Positions 41,798-51,816 of a DNA stretch of 64,000 bases are shown here, one piece after another. The notes beneath the pieces are model-generated. The model was not told the DNA's origin, made no database searches, and was given only the letters and a program-made list of their open reading frames with translations. Made by a program: the position numbers and the translations under genes. Numbering within the stretch: the stretch's first letter is position 1; each line of letters starts with the position of its first letter. This stretch comes from Actinocatenispora sera (GTDB lineage Bacteria > Actinomycetota > Actinomycetes > Mycobacteriales > Micromonosporaceae): assembly GCF_018324685.1 (NCBI RefSeq), contig NZ_AP023354.1:2852001-2916000 (forward strand). Direction: 5' to 3'.

Positions 41798-44184
41798 TGG
41801 CACGCCTCGCAGCTCTCGGGGTTTTCCAGGGAACAGGCCAGCGCCTCGGCGTCGCTGACCGGGCCGGCACCGCTTGTCGCGGGCGCGACCGCGACGGTCG
41901 CCTGCTGGATGCGCGTCGCCGGACGCGAGCGCAGGTAGTAGGTCGTCTTGAGCCCGGACTTCCAGGCGTGCAGGTACATCGAGGACAGCTTGCCGATGGT
42001 CGGCGAGCTCAGGAACAGGTTCAGCGACTGGGACTGGTCGATGTACGGAGCGCGGGCGGCCGCCACGTCTATCAGTGCCCGCTGCGGCAGCTCCCACGCG
42101 GTACGAAACAGCGTGCGCAGTTCGGCGGGCAGGTCGGTGACCGACTGCACCGAGCCCTCGGCGCGCTTGATCTGCTCGCGGACCGGCGCCGTCCACAGCC
42201 CGAGCTTCTTCAACTCCTGTACCAGATGGGTGTTGATCTGGAGGAACTCGCCGGACATCGTCTCGCGCTTGAACAGGTTGGACACCTGCGGCTCGATGCA
42301 CTCGTAGCAGCCGGCGATCGAGGCGATCGTGGCGGTCGGCGCGATCGCCACCAGCAGCGAGTTGCGCAGGCCGTGTGCGGCAATGGATGCCCGTACCACG
42401 CTCCACCGGTCGGTCTGGCTCGGCTCGCAACCCCACAGGTCGGGACACAGGGTTCCGCCGGCCGCGCGCGTCTCGGCGTAGCAGGGGTGCGGGCCGAACC
42501 GTTCGGCGAGCCCGGCCGAGGTCTCCAGCGCCGTCAGCAGGACCTCCTCCTGTACCCGGGTCGACAGCTCCCGCGCCTGCGGCGAGTCGAACGGCAGGCG
42601 CAGGGTGAAGAACGCGTCCTGCAGGCCCATCAGGCCCAGCCCGACCGGACGCCAGCGCGGGTTGGAGGCCGCCGCCTGCTCGGCGGGGTAGTAGTTGATG
42701 TCGATGACCCGGTCGAGGAACAGCACCGCGGTGCGCACCGTGGCGCGCAGCTTGTCCCAGTCCAATCCGTCGGCGTCGACGTGCGCGCCCAGGTTGATCG
42801 ACCCCAGGTTGCACACGGCGGTCTCGGCGTCGTTGTTGACTTCGAGGATCTCGGTGCACAGGTTGGACAGGTGGATCGTGTTGCCCGGTCTGCCGGTCTG
42901 GTTGCCCAGCCGGTTTGCAGTGTCCTTGAACGTCATCCAGCCGTTGCCGGTCTGCGCCAGGGTGCGCATCATCCGGCCGTACAGGTCCCGGGCCCGGACG
43001 GTGCGAACCGCCTTCTTCTCCGCCGCCCGGTACGCGGTGTCGAACGCCTCGCCGTACAGGTCGGGCAGCTCCGGCGCATCCGATGGGTCGATCAGTGACC
43101 AGTCCTCGTCGGCCTCGACCCGGCGCATGAACTCGTCGGGGATCCAGTTGGCGAGGTTCAGGTTGTGCGTACGGCGCGAGTCCTCGCCGGTGTTGTCCCG
43201 CAACTGCAGGAACTCCTCGATGTCGGGATGCCACGGCTCCAGGTAGACACACGCCGCCCCCTTGCGCCGGCCACCCTGGTTGACCGCGGCCACACCGGCG
43301 TCGAGGGTCTTGAGAAACGGCACGATCCCGTTCGACCTGCCGTTGGTACCGCGAATCAGCGCGCCGCGGCCACGAACGCGCGACCACGAGATCCCGATTC
43401 CGCCGGAGAACTTCGACAGCCGCGCGACCTGGTGGTACCGCTCGTAGATCGAGTCGAGCTCGTCGCGCGGTGAGTCGACCAGAAAGCACGACGACATCTG
43501 CGCGTGCCGGGTCCCGGAGTTGAACAGCGTCGGCGAACTCGGCAGGTACGACAGGCTCGACATCAGCCGGTAGAAGGCGATCGCCTCGTCCGGCGTCTGG
43601 GACAGACCACATGCGACCCGAAGCAGCCAGTACTGCGGGGTCTCCACGGTCAGCCGGGAGTCCGGATGCCGCAACAGATAGCGATCCGTGACGGTACGCA
43701 GTCCGAAGTACTCGAAGCGCCGGTCGCCGTCGGGGTCCACCGCGTCGTCGAGCCTGCGGGCGTTGCGTGCCACGAACTCGGCGGTGTCGTCGCCGATCAG
43801 CCCCAAACCGTGCGCGTACCGGATCGACTGGCTGAAGCTCGCGACGCCCTGCCCGCGCACCTCCTTGTCCACGAAGGTGGCCAGCAACCGGGCCGCGAGC
43901 CGGGAGTACTGAGGTTCCTCACCGATCAACTCGGCTGCGGTCTGGATGGACAGCCGATCCAGCTCCTCGGTGGTGACGCCGTCGTAGAGCCCGCTGATGG
44001 TCTTGGTCGCCACCCTGAGCGGATCGACCTCGTCGAGGTCGGACACCCAACGTTCCACCGCAGTGACGATCTTGTTGACGTCCACCGGTTCGGCGACCCC
44101 GTCGCGCTTGCGTACCCGCATCACGTGTCGTCGCTGCTCCGACGCCCGGTGATCTGACGCAGACTGCTCCTGCAGCACCGTCAT
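41794..44184 (-). CDS. nrdA: Class Ia ribonucleotide reductase, alpha subunit
   Basis: This 796-residue catalytic subunit reduces ribonucleoside diphosphates. An ATP-cone (MRVRKRDGVAEPVDVNKIVTAVERW) lies at the N-terminus for overall activity control. SSCFLVD, LCTEI and CNLGSINL supply the active-site cysteines, and the C-terminal SCEAC is the swinging dithiol recharged by thioredoxin or glutaredoxin. ATG 44184 follows GAGGGAG closely; an in-frame GTG at 44199 is an alternative start. A cobalamin riboswitch lies in the leader at 44325-44485, as known for Streptomyces nrdAB(S). An nrdS gene is not present after nrdB. Confidence 0.95.
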   Translation of the reverse strand: MTVLQEQSASDHRASEQRRHVMRVRKRDGVAEPVDVNKIVTAVERWVSDLDEVDPLRVATKTISGLYDGVTTEELDRLSIQTAAELIGEEPQYSRLAARLLATFVDKEVRGQGVASFSQSIRYAHGLGLIGDDTAEFVARNARRLDDAVDPDGDRRFEYFGLRTVTDRYLLRHPDSRLTVETPQYWLLRVACGLSQTPDEAIAFYRLMSSLSYLPSSPTLFNSGTRHAQMSSCFLVDSPRDELDSIYERYHQVARLSKFSGGIGISWSRVRGRGALIRGTNGRSNGIVPFLKTLDAGVAAVNQGGRRKGAACVYLEPWHPDIEEFLQLRDNTGEDSRRTHNLNLANWIPDEFMRRVEADEDWSLIDPSDAPELPDLYGEAFDTAYRAAEKKAVRTVRARDLYGRMMRTLAQTGNGWMTFKDTANRLGNQTGRPGNTIHLSNLCTEILEVNNDAETAVCNLGSINLGAHVDADGLDWDKLRATVRTAVLFLDRVIDINYYPAEQAAASNPRWRPVGLGLMGLQDAFFTLRLPFDSPQARELSTRVQEEVLLTALETSAGLAERFGPHPCYAETRAAGGTLCPDLWGCEPSQTDRWSVVRASIAAHGLRNSLLVAIAPTATIASIAGCYECIEPQVSNLFKRETMSGEFLQINTHLVQELKKLGLWTAPVREQIKRAEGSVQSVTDLPAELRTLFRTAWELPQRALIDVAAARAPYIDQSQSLNLFLSSPTIGKLSSMYLHAWKSGLKTTYYLRSRPATRIQQATVAVAPATSGAGPVSDAEALACSLENPESCEACQ

Positions 44185-44303
44185 GCTCCCTCGTCCCACG
44201 CCTGAAGGTCGTCGGTGCGCGGGCAGGGACGCCGCCGGTCAGCCGCCGCGAAGCTGCGGACGATCCGGCTGATGGCGTCGGCCGTCCCGCGCGGCCTTCG
44301 ACC

Positions 44304-44324
44304 GCCGCACGCGGCGCGTGCGGC
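44304..44324 (-). promoter_or_regulatory. GC-rich hairpin after the riboswitch (possible expression platform)
   Basis: GCCGCACGC-GCC-GCGTGCGGC is a perfect nine-base stem with a three-base loop, placed directly downstream of the B12 box on the nrdA transcript and 120 bases before the start codon. It could act as an intrinsic-like terminator or anti-terminator partner, although it has no U-run. Confidence 0.5.
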
Positions 44325-44485
44325 GCCGCTGGCAGGTCTTCGGACTCGTGGGCGTCGTGCTGTCCTACTGGCCGTCGCTTCCCAGACCGTGCGGTCCAGT
44401 GCTGTATGACGGCGGTCGTTCCCACTCACCGCTGCGGGGCAGTCCCGGATTTGCACCGGGTTCCCTCTTGCCTCGACTGCCGCGC
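44325..44485 (-). promoter_or_regulatory. Cobalamin riboswitch controlling nrdAB
   Basis: Read on the minus strand, the leader contains AGGGAACCCGGTGCAAATCC, then GGGACTGCCCCGCAGCGGT, and ends with GAGTCCGAAGACCTGCC, the B12 box. These are the conserved core strands of the cobalamin riboswitch. GGCAG at 44481-44477 can pair with CTGCC at 44335-44331 to close P1. In Streptomyces coelicolor a B12 riboswitch is known to switch off class Ia nrdABS when coenzyme B12 is available for the class II enzyme. The same logic is expected here. Confidence 0.92.
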
Positions 44486-44894
44486 GACGCGACAGCCGAA
44501 CCAGCTGCAGGAGCCACTATATATGGCGGCGCGATCGGGCGTGCACACCAGATGCTGTGTCGGCGTGTCTCGTGCGGTAGCCATGGTGCGCCTCTGCATG
44601 GCGGCTGGTCCGAGTCCGTGTGCCGGGCCCACACCATCGAGCGGTGGCCGCGAGTGCGAAGGAACGTCCATGGGCGCAGATCTTCTGATAGGCGAAAATC
44701 GAGGACAAGGCAGGTCGACCGATGCGTTACTGGGATTGGTCGGTCAACGATGCGGCGCGGTGGGACCTTGCACCGCTTGGCGGTGCCGCTCATCGGTGAG
44801 CGCTCTTTCGGGGCCTTCGGCCTGTGCCATCTGCGTCCATCGACTCTGCCACGTGTCTAGCGTTGTGGCCAGGATTGCAGGCGATGGCCGCCGT
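44486..44894. other. Intergenic region upstream of nrdA leader and OTC relic
   Basis: A TATAGT on the minus strand (44521-44516) is a possible -10 box for nrdA, placing the start of the riboswitch RNA near 44509. A partly symmetrical GGGGCC-TTC-GGCC at 44810-44822 only loosely resembles a DevR box. Nothing else in these 400 bases is recognisable. Confidence 0.4.
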
Positions 44895-45017
44895 GCCAGG
44901 GCACCGCCGTGGGAGGCCGTCATGGAGGGACCCGCTCAAGTCCACGTACCTACCGATGCACTGCCTGCCTCGCACACCATCGAAGCCGTTCTCGTGGCCA
45001 CCGCGGAAGGCAGGTGA
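44895..45017 (+). pseudogene. C-terminal relic of ornithine carbamoyltransferase
   Basis: The last 31 codons from ATG 44922 read EGPA, then HTIEAVLVAT near the end. This is the normal terminus of ornithine carbamoyltransferases (EGPAS...NRxHTIKAVLVATL). Upstream residues in the same frame (WEAVM) still fit the EVFEGPA region, but farther upstream similarity is lost. The relic ends three bases before the carbamate kinase gene, exactly where arcB would sit in an arginine deiminase arcBC operon. A GGGAGG site before ATG 44922 means a short leader peptide could still be made. Confidence 0.65.
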
Positions 45018-45020
45018 GCG

Positions 45021-46004
45021 ATGTTGATCGTGATCGCGCTGGGCGGCAACGCTTTGCTGCAGCGGCACGACAAGACCGATGCTCGCACTCAGCACTCCCG
45101 CGCCCGGCAGGCCGTTCGCGCCGTAGCGCCGCTGGCCGCCGAAAATCAGCTGGTCATCACGCACGGCAACGGGCCCCAGGTGGGGCTGCTCGCCGCCGAA
45201 TCCACGCGGGACGCCACGCTCGGAAGCGCCTACCCCCTCGACGTTCTGGGTGCCGCATCCGAGGGGATGATCGGGCACTGGCTCAGTCTGGAGTTGCGCA
45301 ATGCGCTGCCCACGGTCCCGGTGGCGGCGCTGCTGACGCAGACGCTGGTTGACGAGCACGACCCCGCCTTTCGCGATCCGACCAAGTTCATCGGGGTCGG
45401 CTACGAGCCGCATGTCGCGCAGGCGATCGCCGCCCAGCGCGGATGGACGATGCGGCAGGACGGCAACTCGTGGCGGCGGGTGGTACCCAGCCCCGAACCA
45501 CGAGACGTCCTCGACATCGACGTACTCGAGTTGCTGTTGGCTCACGGCACGATCCCCATCTGTGCCGGTGGCGGGGGAGTGCCCGTGATCCGCGCCGCGG
45601 ATGGACAGTTGGTCGGAATCGACGCCGTGATCGACAAGGACCTCACCGCGTCGCTGATCGCGACCAGGCTGCAGGCCGATGCGCTGCTGATGCTCACCGA
45701 TGTCACCCAGGTCGAACAACACTGGGGCACGCCGCTGGCCCGTCCGCTACATCGGGTCACGAGCAGCCAGCTGCGGCAGATGAACTTCGCGGCCGGATCG
45801 ATGGGCCCCAAGATCGAGGCCGCCTGCCGGTTCGTCGACCAGCACGCCGCGACCGGCGGTACCGCGATCGCCGGGATCGGGCAGCTCACCGACGCGGCGG
45901 ACATCCTGACCGGCCAGGCCGGCACGCTCATCACCAGTGATGCCGATCCGGCCGGTGCCGCGGAGCTGCCCGTTCAGGCTGCCGAACATCTCCGCCTCCG
46001 ATGA
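45021..46004 (+). CDS. arcC: Carbamate kinase
   Basis: This 327-residue amino-acid-kinase-fold enzyme makes ATP from carbamoyl phosphate and ADP. IVIALGGNALLQR at the N-terminus, THGNGPQVGLLAAES, CAGGGGVPV and AVIDKDLTASLIA are classic carbamate kinase motifs, and MGPKIEAACRFV is the C-terminal Lys-bearing helix. Its normal partners arginine deiminase and catabolic ornithine carbamoyltransferase are missing here, apart from a relic of the latter directly upstream. Without them the enzyme may work in the opposite or an unrelated direction. GGCAGG precedes ATG 45021. Confidence 0.94.
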   Translation: MLIVIALGGNALLQRHDKTDARTQHSRARQAVRAVAPLAAENQLVITHGNGPQVGLLAAESTRDATLGSAYPLDVLGAASEGMIGHWLSLELRNALPTVPVAALLTQTLVDEHDPAFRDPTKFIGVGYEPHVAQAIAAQRGWTMRQDGNSWRRVVPSPEPRDVLDIDVLELLLAHGTIPICAGGGGVPVIRAADGQLVGIDAVIDKDLTASLIATRLQADALLMLTDVTQVEQHWGTPLARPLHRVTSSQLRQMNFAAGSMGPKIEAACRFVDQHAATGGTAIAGIGQLTDAADILTGQAGTLITSDADPAGAAELPVQAAEHLRLR

Positions 46005-46076
46005 GGTGATCACGGTTGCGTAGCCGTTGCCTGCGATGGCTTCGAGTGCGCGCCAGATCGGGATCGAGGAACAGCA

Positions 46077-48821
46077 GTGCCGTCAGTCGAACTCTCGCCG
46101 CAGCAGGAGGCCGATCCACGCGAGGCGGTCACGCTGCTGCAGCGCGACCTTCGTAGCTCGCCTGCGGGATTGAGCGGCCGTGAGGCCGCACGTCGACTGG
46201 TCCAGTACGGTCCCAACGAGTTGCCGCGAACCCGATCGATGCACTGGCTGGCCGACTTGGCTGGACAGTTCAGCCATCCCCTGGCGCTGCTGCTCTGGCT
46301 CGCGGCGGCTCTGGCCGCCCTCGAGGGTACGGTCGTGCTGGCTGTGGCGATCGTGGCCGTCATCATGCTCAACGCGCTCCTGGCCTTCGCGCAGCAACAC
46401 CGCGCCGAACAGGCAGTGGCCGCACTGGCCGGATACCTGCCCGAGCAGGCCACCGTGCTACGCGACGGCCGGGACAGCGTCATACCCAGCAGCCAGCTGG
46501 TGCCGGGAGACGTGGTGCTGATCGCCGAGGGCGAACGAATTTCCGCCGACGCCCGACTACTCGACGGATCCATCGAAGTCGACCTGTCGGAGCTGACCGG
46601 CGAATCCTTGCCGGTGACGCGATCCGCGCAGCTGGTCGACACCACCGGACCGATACTGCAGGCACGCGACCTCGTGTTCTCCGGATCGACCTGCACCCAG
46701 GGCGCCGCACGCGCCATGGTGTTCGCCACCGGACCACACACCGAACTCGGCCGCATCGCGGCCCTGACCCGCCGCACACGTCGCGACGTCAGCCCGCTGG
46801 AGCATCAGGTCAAGCGCGTGGCATGGCTGATCGGCGCCATTGCTGTCGGCATTGGGCTGCTGTTTCTTCCCATCGGGACCTTCGCCGCCGGCATGCCGCT
46901 GTCGGACGCAGCGAACTTCGCCATCGGACTGTTGGTCGCCAACGTCCCGGAAGGGTTGTTGCCGACCATCACGCTGGCGCTTGCCGTCGGCGTGCGGGAA
47001 CTGGCCCGGATGGGTGCGGTGGTCAAGCAGCTGTCCGCGGTCGAGACCCTCGGCTCCACCTCGGTGATCTGCACCGACAAGACAGGGACACTGACCCGCA
47101 ACGTGCTGACACCGGTGTCGTTGTGGACCCTGCACGGCGAAACCGATTTTGGCAACCGAGCCGCGGCCACCACCGCGCTGGATGCGGCGGTGGGCGCCTG
47201 CCTGTGGCGCTGCAGCACCGCGAGTATCGACCCGGACGATGTCGGGCGTGGCGATCCAACCGAGGTCGCGCTGCTCACCGCGACGCGCCGCCTCGGGGTG
47301 GCGATCGGAACCGACCGTGAGAGCAGCCGGCGAGCGTTGTACGCCTTCGACCCGGCTCTACGGATGATGTCCACGGTCGACGCCACGGACGGTGAGCTGT
47401 GGCTCCACACCAAAGGCGCCCCGGAGGAGATCATCGAGCGCTGCGTGAGCATCTTGGATGCCGACTGCGCCGAACATCCGCTGGATCCGGCTCTGCGACG
47501 CGCGGCCGCCGCCGCCAGCGAAGGGTACGCCAGCAGCGGCCACCGGGTCATCGCCGCGGCCCGGCATCGTCTCGACCACGATCCCGGAGATCGCGCGCAG
47601 CTCGAACAGCGACTGTGCCTGCTGGGGGTCGTCGCCATGATCGACCCGCCCAGGCCCGAAGCGGCCGGCGCCGTCGAAGCCTGCCGATCGGCCGGTATCC
47701 ACATCATCATGATCACCGGCGATCATCCCGGCACCGCCCGTACGATCGCCACCCAGGTGGGGATTGCCGACGAGGACACCCCGGTCATGACCGGCGAGCA
47801 GCTGGACACGATGCCGGAGGCAGAACTCGACCGGCTGGTGTCCGGAAACCGGAATCTGGTCTTCGCCCGGACCTCGCCCGAGGCCAAGCTCCGTATTGCC
47901 GACGCAGTCCGTGCCACCGGTCACGTGGTGGCCATGACCGGCGACGGGGTCAACGACGCACCAGCGCTGCGGCACAGCGACATCGGCGTCGCGATGGGGC
48001 GCTCCGGTACCGATGTGGCCCGCGAGGCGGCCGTCATGGTGCTCACCGACGACAACTTCGCCACCATCGTGGCCGCGGTGTCGGCGGGCCGCCGCGTCTA
48101 CGCCAACGTGCGCAAGTTCATCCTGTACATCTTCGCGCACGCCATCCCCGAGATCGTTCCCTTCCTGATCTTCGCCCTGTCCGGCGGCGCGGTCCCGCTG
48201 CCGTTGACCGTGCTGCAGATCCTCGTCATCGACCTGGGAACCGAGACCCTGCCGGCGCTCGCGCTGGGCCGTGAGCCCGCCGAACCCGGAGTCATGAACC
48301 AACCGCCACGCCGGAAACACAGCGGCATCATCACCGGCCGCCTGCTCGCCCGCGCCTGGGGCCTGCTCGGGACCAGCTCGGCGATCCTGGTCACCGCAGG
48401 GTTCTTCGCCGTGCTGCTGCACGCCGGCTGGCGGCCCGGCGCCGACGTCACGGCCGCATCACCGCTGCACGAGGTGTACCTGCAGGCGACCACCATGAGC
48501 TTCCTCGGCATCGTCGCCTGCCAGATCGGCACCGCGTTTGCCGCCCGTACCGACCGGGTCTCGCTGCGCACCGTCGGTCTGTTCAGCAACCGGCTGCTGC
48601 TGTGGGGCATCGGATTCGAACTGCTGGTCGCGGCCGCGGTCTGCCTGATCCCCGGCCTCGACACGGTCTTCGGCACCTCGCTACCGCCGGCATGGGCGCT
48701 GGGGCTGCTACCGATCCTCCCCATCACCGTGTGGGGAGTCGACGAAACCTACCGGGCCGCGCAACGGCGCTCCGCCACACGGGCGGCGCAGCATCGACCG
48801 GCCAGACACCACCCGAGGTGA
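46077..48821 (+). CDS. P2-type cation-transporting ATPase
   Basis: This 914-residue P-type ATPase has the actuator motif ELTGESLPV, the PEGL of helix four ([18 protein letters not shown]), the phosphorylation loop [18 protein letters not shown] in the nucleotide domain, and [13 protein letters not shown]. The N-terminal cation-ATPase domain and the six-helix C-terminal domain assign it to the Ca2+/Na+,K+/Mg2+ group, similar in architecture to mycobacterial CtpF, which is DosR-controlled. GAGGA precedes GTG 46077. It follows carbamate kinase by 72 bases, so the two may be co-transcribed. The ion is not assignable from sequence alone. Confidence 0.93.
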   Translation: MPSVELSPQQEADPREAVTLLQRDLRSSPAGLSGREAARRLVQYGPNELPRTRSMHWLADLAGQFSHPLALLLWLAAALAALEGTVVLAVAIVAVIMLNALLAFAQQHRAEQAVAALAGYLPEQATVLRDGRDSVIPSSQLVPGDVVLIAEGERISADARLLDGSIEVDLSELTGESLPVTRSAQLVDTTGPILQARDLVFSGSTCTQGAARAMVFATGPHTELGRIAALTRRTRRDVSPLEHQVKRVAWLIGAIAVGIGLLFLPIGTFAAGMPLSDAANFAIGLLVANVPEGLLPTITLALAVGVRELARMGAVVKQLSAVETLGSTSVICTDKTGTLTRNVLTPVSLWTLHGETDFGNRAAATTALDAAVGACLWRCSTASIDPDDVGRGDPTEVALLTATRRLGVAIGTDRESSRRALYAFDPALRMMSTVDATDGELWLHTKGAPEEIIERCVSILDADCAEHPLDPALRRAAAAASEGYASSGHRVIAAARHRLDHDPGDRAQLEQRLCLLGVVAMIDPPRPEAAGAVEACRSAGIHIIMITGDHPGTARTIATQVGIADEDTPVMTGEQLDTMPEAELDRLVSGNRNLVFARTSPEAKLRIADAVRATGHVVAMTGDGVNDAPALRHSDIGVAMGRSGTDVAREAAVMVLTDDNFATIVAAVSAGRRVYANVRKFILYIFAHAIPEIVPFLIFALSGGAVPLPLTVLQILVIDLGTETLPALALGREPAEPGVMNQPPRRKHSGIITGRLLARAWGLLGTSSAILVTAGFFAVLLHAGWRPGADVTAASPLHEVYLQATTMSFLGIVACQIGTAFAARTDRVSLRTVGLFSNRLLLWGIGFELLVAAAVCLIPGLDTVFGTSLPPAWALGLLPILPITVWGVDETYRAAQRRSATRAAQHRPARHHPR

Positions 48822-48829
48822 GGTCACTG

Positions 48830-51208
48830 ATGTCGGACGCCTGGACGTTGAGCTACGACAGCTTCCAGCCCGCCGAGGAGCGTCGACGTGAGGCGCTGTG
48901 CACCTTGGGGAACGGCTACCTCGCGACGCGTGGCTCAGCTCCTGAGCCCGGTTCCGGCGGGTACCGGGGAACCTACCTTGCCGGCTGCTACGACCGGCTC
49001 ACCAGCACGGTGGCTGGATCGCGGTCAGACGACGAGAGCATGGTCAATGTGACCGACTGGCTGCCCTGGACGTACTCGGTGGATGGTGGCGCCTGGTTCG
49101 ATCTCGGTGACGTGATCGTCCTGTCCTACCGGCAGGAGCTGGATCTGCGGCACGGCGTGTTGACCCGACAGGTGCGTTACCGCGACAGCGCGGATCGAAC
49201 ATCACGGCTCGTGCAACGCCGGTTCGTGGACATGGCCGACCCGCACCGGGCCGCGTCGTCGATCACGCTGTACGCGGAGGACTGGTCCGGATCGGTGCGG
49301 CTGCGCAGTGGCTTGGACGCATCGGTGACCAACTCCGGTGTCGACCGCTACGCGCAACTGGCCGATCAGCATCTGCGGGTGCTGTCGCTCGATGCCGACG
49401 ACGCAGGCATCCTCGTTGCCGACACGGCCACCGTCCAGTCGCAGGTGCGCGTCGTCGCGGCCGCGGCGCACGTGCTCCTCAACAGTTCCAGGGCAGCATG
49501 GCGCAGCGTGCCCGACGGGGGCCGGCTCTGGTCCCAGATCGACATCGACGTCGTCGCCGGCACATCGCTGACGGTGGACAAGACCGTCGCCTACTACACG
49601 TCCCGGGACCATGCGATCTCCGAGCCGCGAGAGGCGGCCGTCGCGGCAGTCCAGGACGCCGCCGCGTTCGACACGATGTTGGAGGCACATGTCCTTGCAT
49701 GGCGGCAGCTGTGGGACGGCGTCCGACTCCGGTTCGGTGGCCCGCTCGACCGGCTACGGGCGATCAGGCTGCACACCTTCCACCTGCTGCAGACCATGTC
49801 GCCGCACACCGCGGATCTGGACGTCGGGGTCCCGGCCCGCGGACTGTCGGGCGAGGCCTACCGCGGGCACGTGTTCTGGGACGAGCTGTTCGTCCTCCCG
49901 ACGCTGACCGCATGGCTACCGCAGGTGGCGCGCGGTGCCCTGACCTACCGGTACCGGCGGCTTGCGCAAGCTCGCCGCGCTGCCCGCACCGCTGGGCACG
50001 CGGGTGCGATGTTTCCCTGGCAGTCGGGCAGCGACGGCCGTGAGGAAAGCCCCGCCACGCACCTGAACCCGCGGTCAGGGCGATGGATGCCTGACCACAG
50101 TCGCCTCGCCCACCACGTCGGGCTCGCGGTGGCGTTCAACGTGTGGCAGTACCACCGGGCGACCGGGGACCGCGAGTTTCTCCACGGCCCAGGCGCCGAG
50201 ATCATCGTGGAGGTGGCACGGTTCTTCGCGAGCCTGGCCCGCTACGACCGCTCCCAGGATCGCTACGTGATCCGTGGAGTCATCGGACCCGACGAGTTTC
50301 ACACCCGGTACCCGGACAGCGATCGGCCGGGTATCGACGACAACACCTATACCAACGTCATGACCGCCTGGGTGCTGCGCCAGGCCGGCGAGGTGTTGAG
50401 CGAGCTGCCGGAGGCCCAGCGCAGCGAGCTGTCCGAGCGGCTGGGACTGGACCCACACGAGCACTCACGGTGGGAACACGTCATGCGCCGACTCGCAGTG
50501 CCGCTGCTGGACAACGGAATGCTCGCCCAGTTCGAGGGATACCAGCGACTGGACGAGCTGGACTGGGACCATTACCGAGCCCGTTACGGCAACATCCAAC
50601 GGCTGGATCGCATCCTGGAAGCCGAAGGACACGACATCAACTGCTACCGGGCCTCCAAACAGGCCGACGTGCTCATGCTCCTGCACCTGCTGCCTGCCCG
50701 GGAGCTGGCCGAGATCCTCACCCAACTGGCCTGCCCCTTCGACATCGCGGAGATTCCCCACCTGATCGACTACTACCTCGCCCGGACCTCCCATGGATCG
50801 ACGCTCAGTTCCCTGGTACACGCGTGGGTGCTGGCACGGGCGCACCGGCGCCAGGCCGAGTACCACCTCGACCAGGTTCTGTCGGCCGACATCGCCGACA
50901 TCCAGGGCGGGACGACCGCCGAAGGCATCCATCTGGGTGCGATGGCCGGCAGCGCGGATCTGGTTCGGCGGTGTTTCGCCGGTATCGAGGTCCACGACGA
51001 CGCCCTGCTCATCGAGCCGCGCTGGCCGGCCGAGTTGGGCACCTTGGAGCTGCATCAGCGCTACCAGGGGCACTCCTTGTCGGTGTTGATCCGGCACGAC
51101 CACCTGACCATCAGCTCCCGACCCGGACGGCAGCCCCCGATCGTGGTCCAGCACAACGGCATCGATCATCTGCTGGCTGCCGCCGGCACCGTGCGCATCA
51201 CGCTGTGA
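48830..51208 (+). CDS. Glycoside hydrolase family 65 protein (disaccharide phosphorylase-like)
   Basis: This 792-residue protein has the three GH65 parts: an N-terminal beta-sandwich (REALCTLGNGYLATRGSAPE), an (alpha/alpha)6 barrel with RGHVFWDELFVLP and the acid Glu in VIGPDEFH, and a C-terminal beta layer (LELHQRYQGHSLSVLI). GH65 enzymes phosphorolyse or hydrolyse alpha-glucosides such as maltose, trehalose and kojibiose. The phosphate-binding segment near RTSHGSTLSSLVHA is present, favouring a phosphorylase. GAGGTGAGGT stands before ATG 48830, nine bases after the ATPase stop, so these are co-transcribed. No attached phosphoglucomutase domain is present. Confidence 0.92.
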   Translation: MSDAWTLSYDSFQPAEERRREALCTLGNGYLATRGSAPEPGSGGYRGTYLAGCYDRLTSTVAGSRSDDESMVNVTDWLPWTYSVDGGAWFDLGDVIVLSYRQELDLRHGVLTRQVRYRDSADRTSRLVQRRFVDMADPHRAASSITLYAEDWSGSVRLRSGLDASVTNSGVDRYAQLADQHLRVLSLDADDAGILVADTATVQSQVRVVAAAAHVLLNSSRAAWRSVPDGGRLWSQIDIDVVAGTSLTVDKTVAYYTSRDHAISEPREAAVAAVQDAAAFDTMLEAHVLAWRQLWDGVRLRFGGPLDRLRAIRLHTFHLLQTMSPHTADLDVGVPARGLSGEAYRGHVFWDELFVLPTLTAWLPQVARGALTYRYRRLAQARRAARTAGHAGAMFPWQSGSDGREESPATHLNPRSGRWMPDHSRLAHHVGLAVAFNVWQYHRATGDREFLHGPGAEIIVEVARFFASLARYDRSQDRYVIRGVIGPDEFHTRYPDSDRPGIDDNTYTNVMTAWVLRQAGEVLSELPEAQRSELSERLGLDPHEHSRWEHVMRRLAVPLLDNGMLAQFEGYQRLDELDWDHYRARYGNIQRLDRILEAEGHDINCYRASKQADVLMLLHLLPARELAEILTQLACPFDIAEIPHLIDYYLARTSHGSTLSSLVHAWVLARAHRRQAEYHLDQVLSADIADIQGGTTAEGIHLGAMAGSADLVRRCFAGIEVHDDALLIEPRWPAELGTLELHQRYQGHSLSVLIRHDHLTISSRPGRQPPIVVQHNGIDHLLAAAGTVRITL

Positions 51209-51360
51209 GAACACACGGCGCGCCTGTGCTGCCGCAATGGCCTCGCCTTGTCCTGACCGGCCAGATGCCCTGTGCCAAGCTCCGCGAAGGTCCCAGGCTG
51301 GGCTGGTCGTTCGGCACTGCCCGCTGCCACCCGGGCAGCCGACGATCTTCCAGGGAGGCC

Positions 51361-51663
51361 ATGATGCTGTCGAAGGCTCACGAAACTCAGCGGCTACATC
51401 GAATCCGGCACCAGGTGGTACCGGCGGTGGACGACGTATTACGTGGATACGGGATGAAACTCCCGCGCCGGATCGACCTCGAGGAACGCTCGAGAGGCGT
51501 CCGGGTGTGCATCGTCTGCACAGGCCGGGTGCCGCAGTACGTCGTCGATCGGTTGAGGTTCGCGGTGTTCGGCGCACTGGCCCAGGCACAGGTGCCGCCG
51601 GCCGACCTGGTCACGGTCGTTGTCGAAGATCACGCACGCCGTCTGGGCCAGCCGAGGCGTTGA
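51361..51663 (+). CDS. Hypothetical protein, about 100 residues
   Basis: I do not recognise this family. GGGAGG at 51353-51358 precedes two ATG codons (51361, 51364), and the reading frame has normal codon bias, so translation is likely. The N-terminus is basic and helical (AHETQRLHRIRHQVVPAVDDVLRGYG), followed by strands RGVRVCIVCTGRVP and a helix DRLRFAVFGALAQ. No membrane segment is present. It lies between the GH65 and alcohol dehydrogenase genes in a long plus-strand array. Confidence 0.6.
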   Translation: MMLSKAHETQRLHRIRHQVVPAVDDVLRGYGMKLPRRIDLEERSRGVRVCIVCTGRVPQYVVDRLRFAVFGALAQAQVPPADLVTVVVEDHARRLGQPRR

Positions 51664-51816
51664 CCCGTCACGCAGTCGGCCGAGTTGATCCCGGCCGCGG
51701 GTCGAACGTCCCCCCGGCACGGGTGGGAACGGCACTGTCGCGCACCCAACGGATGTAGGCATCCTCAACTCGTATACGTGCAGCGAAAGGGGCGGCGTCA
51801 TGCCCGGGGGGACGTC

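Noticed and set aside
44810-44822. GGGGCC-TTC-GGCC as a DevR/DosR box
   Set aside because: Only the left half fits the known GGGNC...GNCCC pattern; other intergenic regions of the island had no better match, so DevR control is not claimed.
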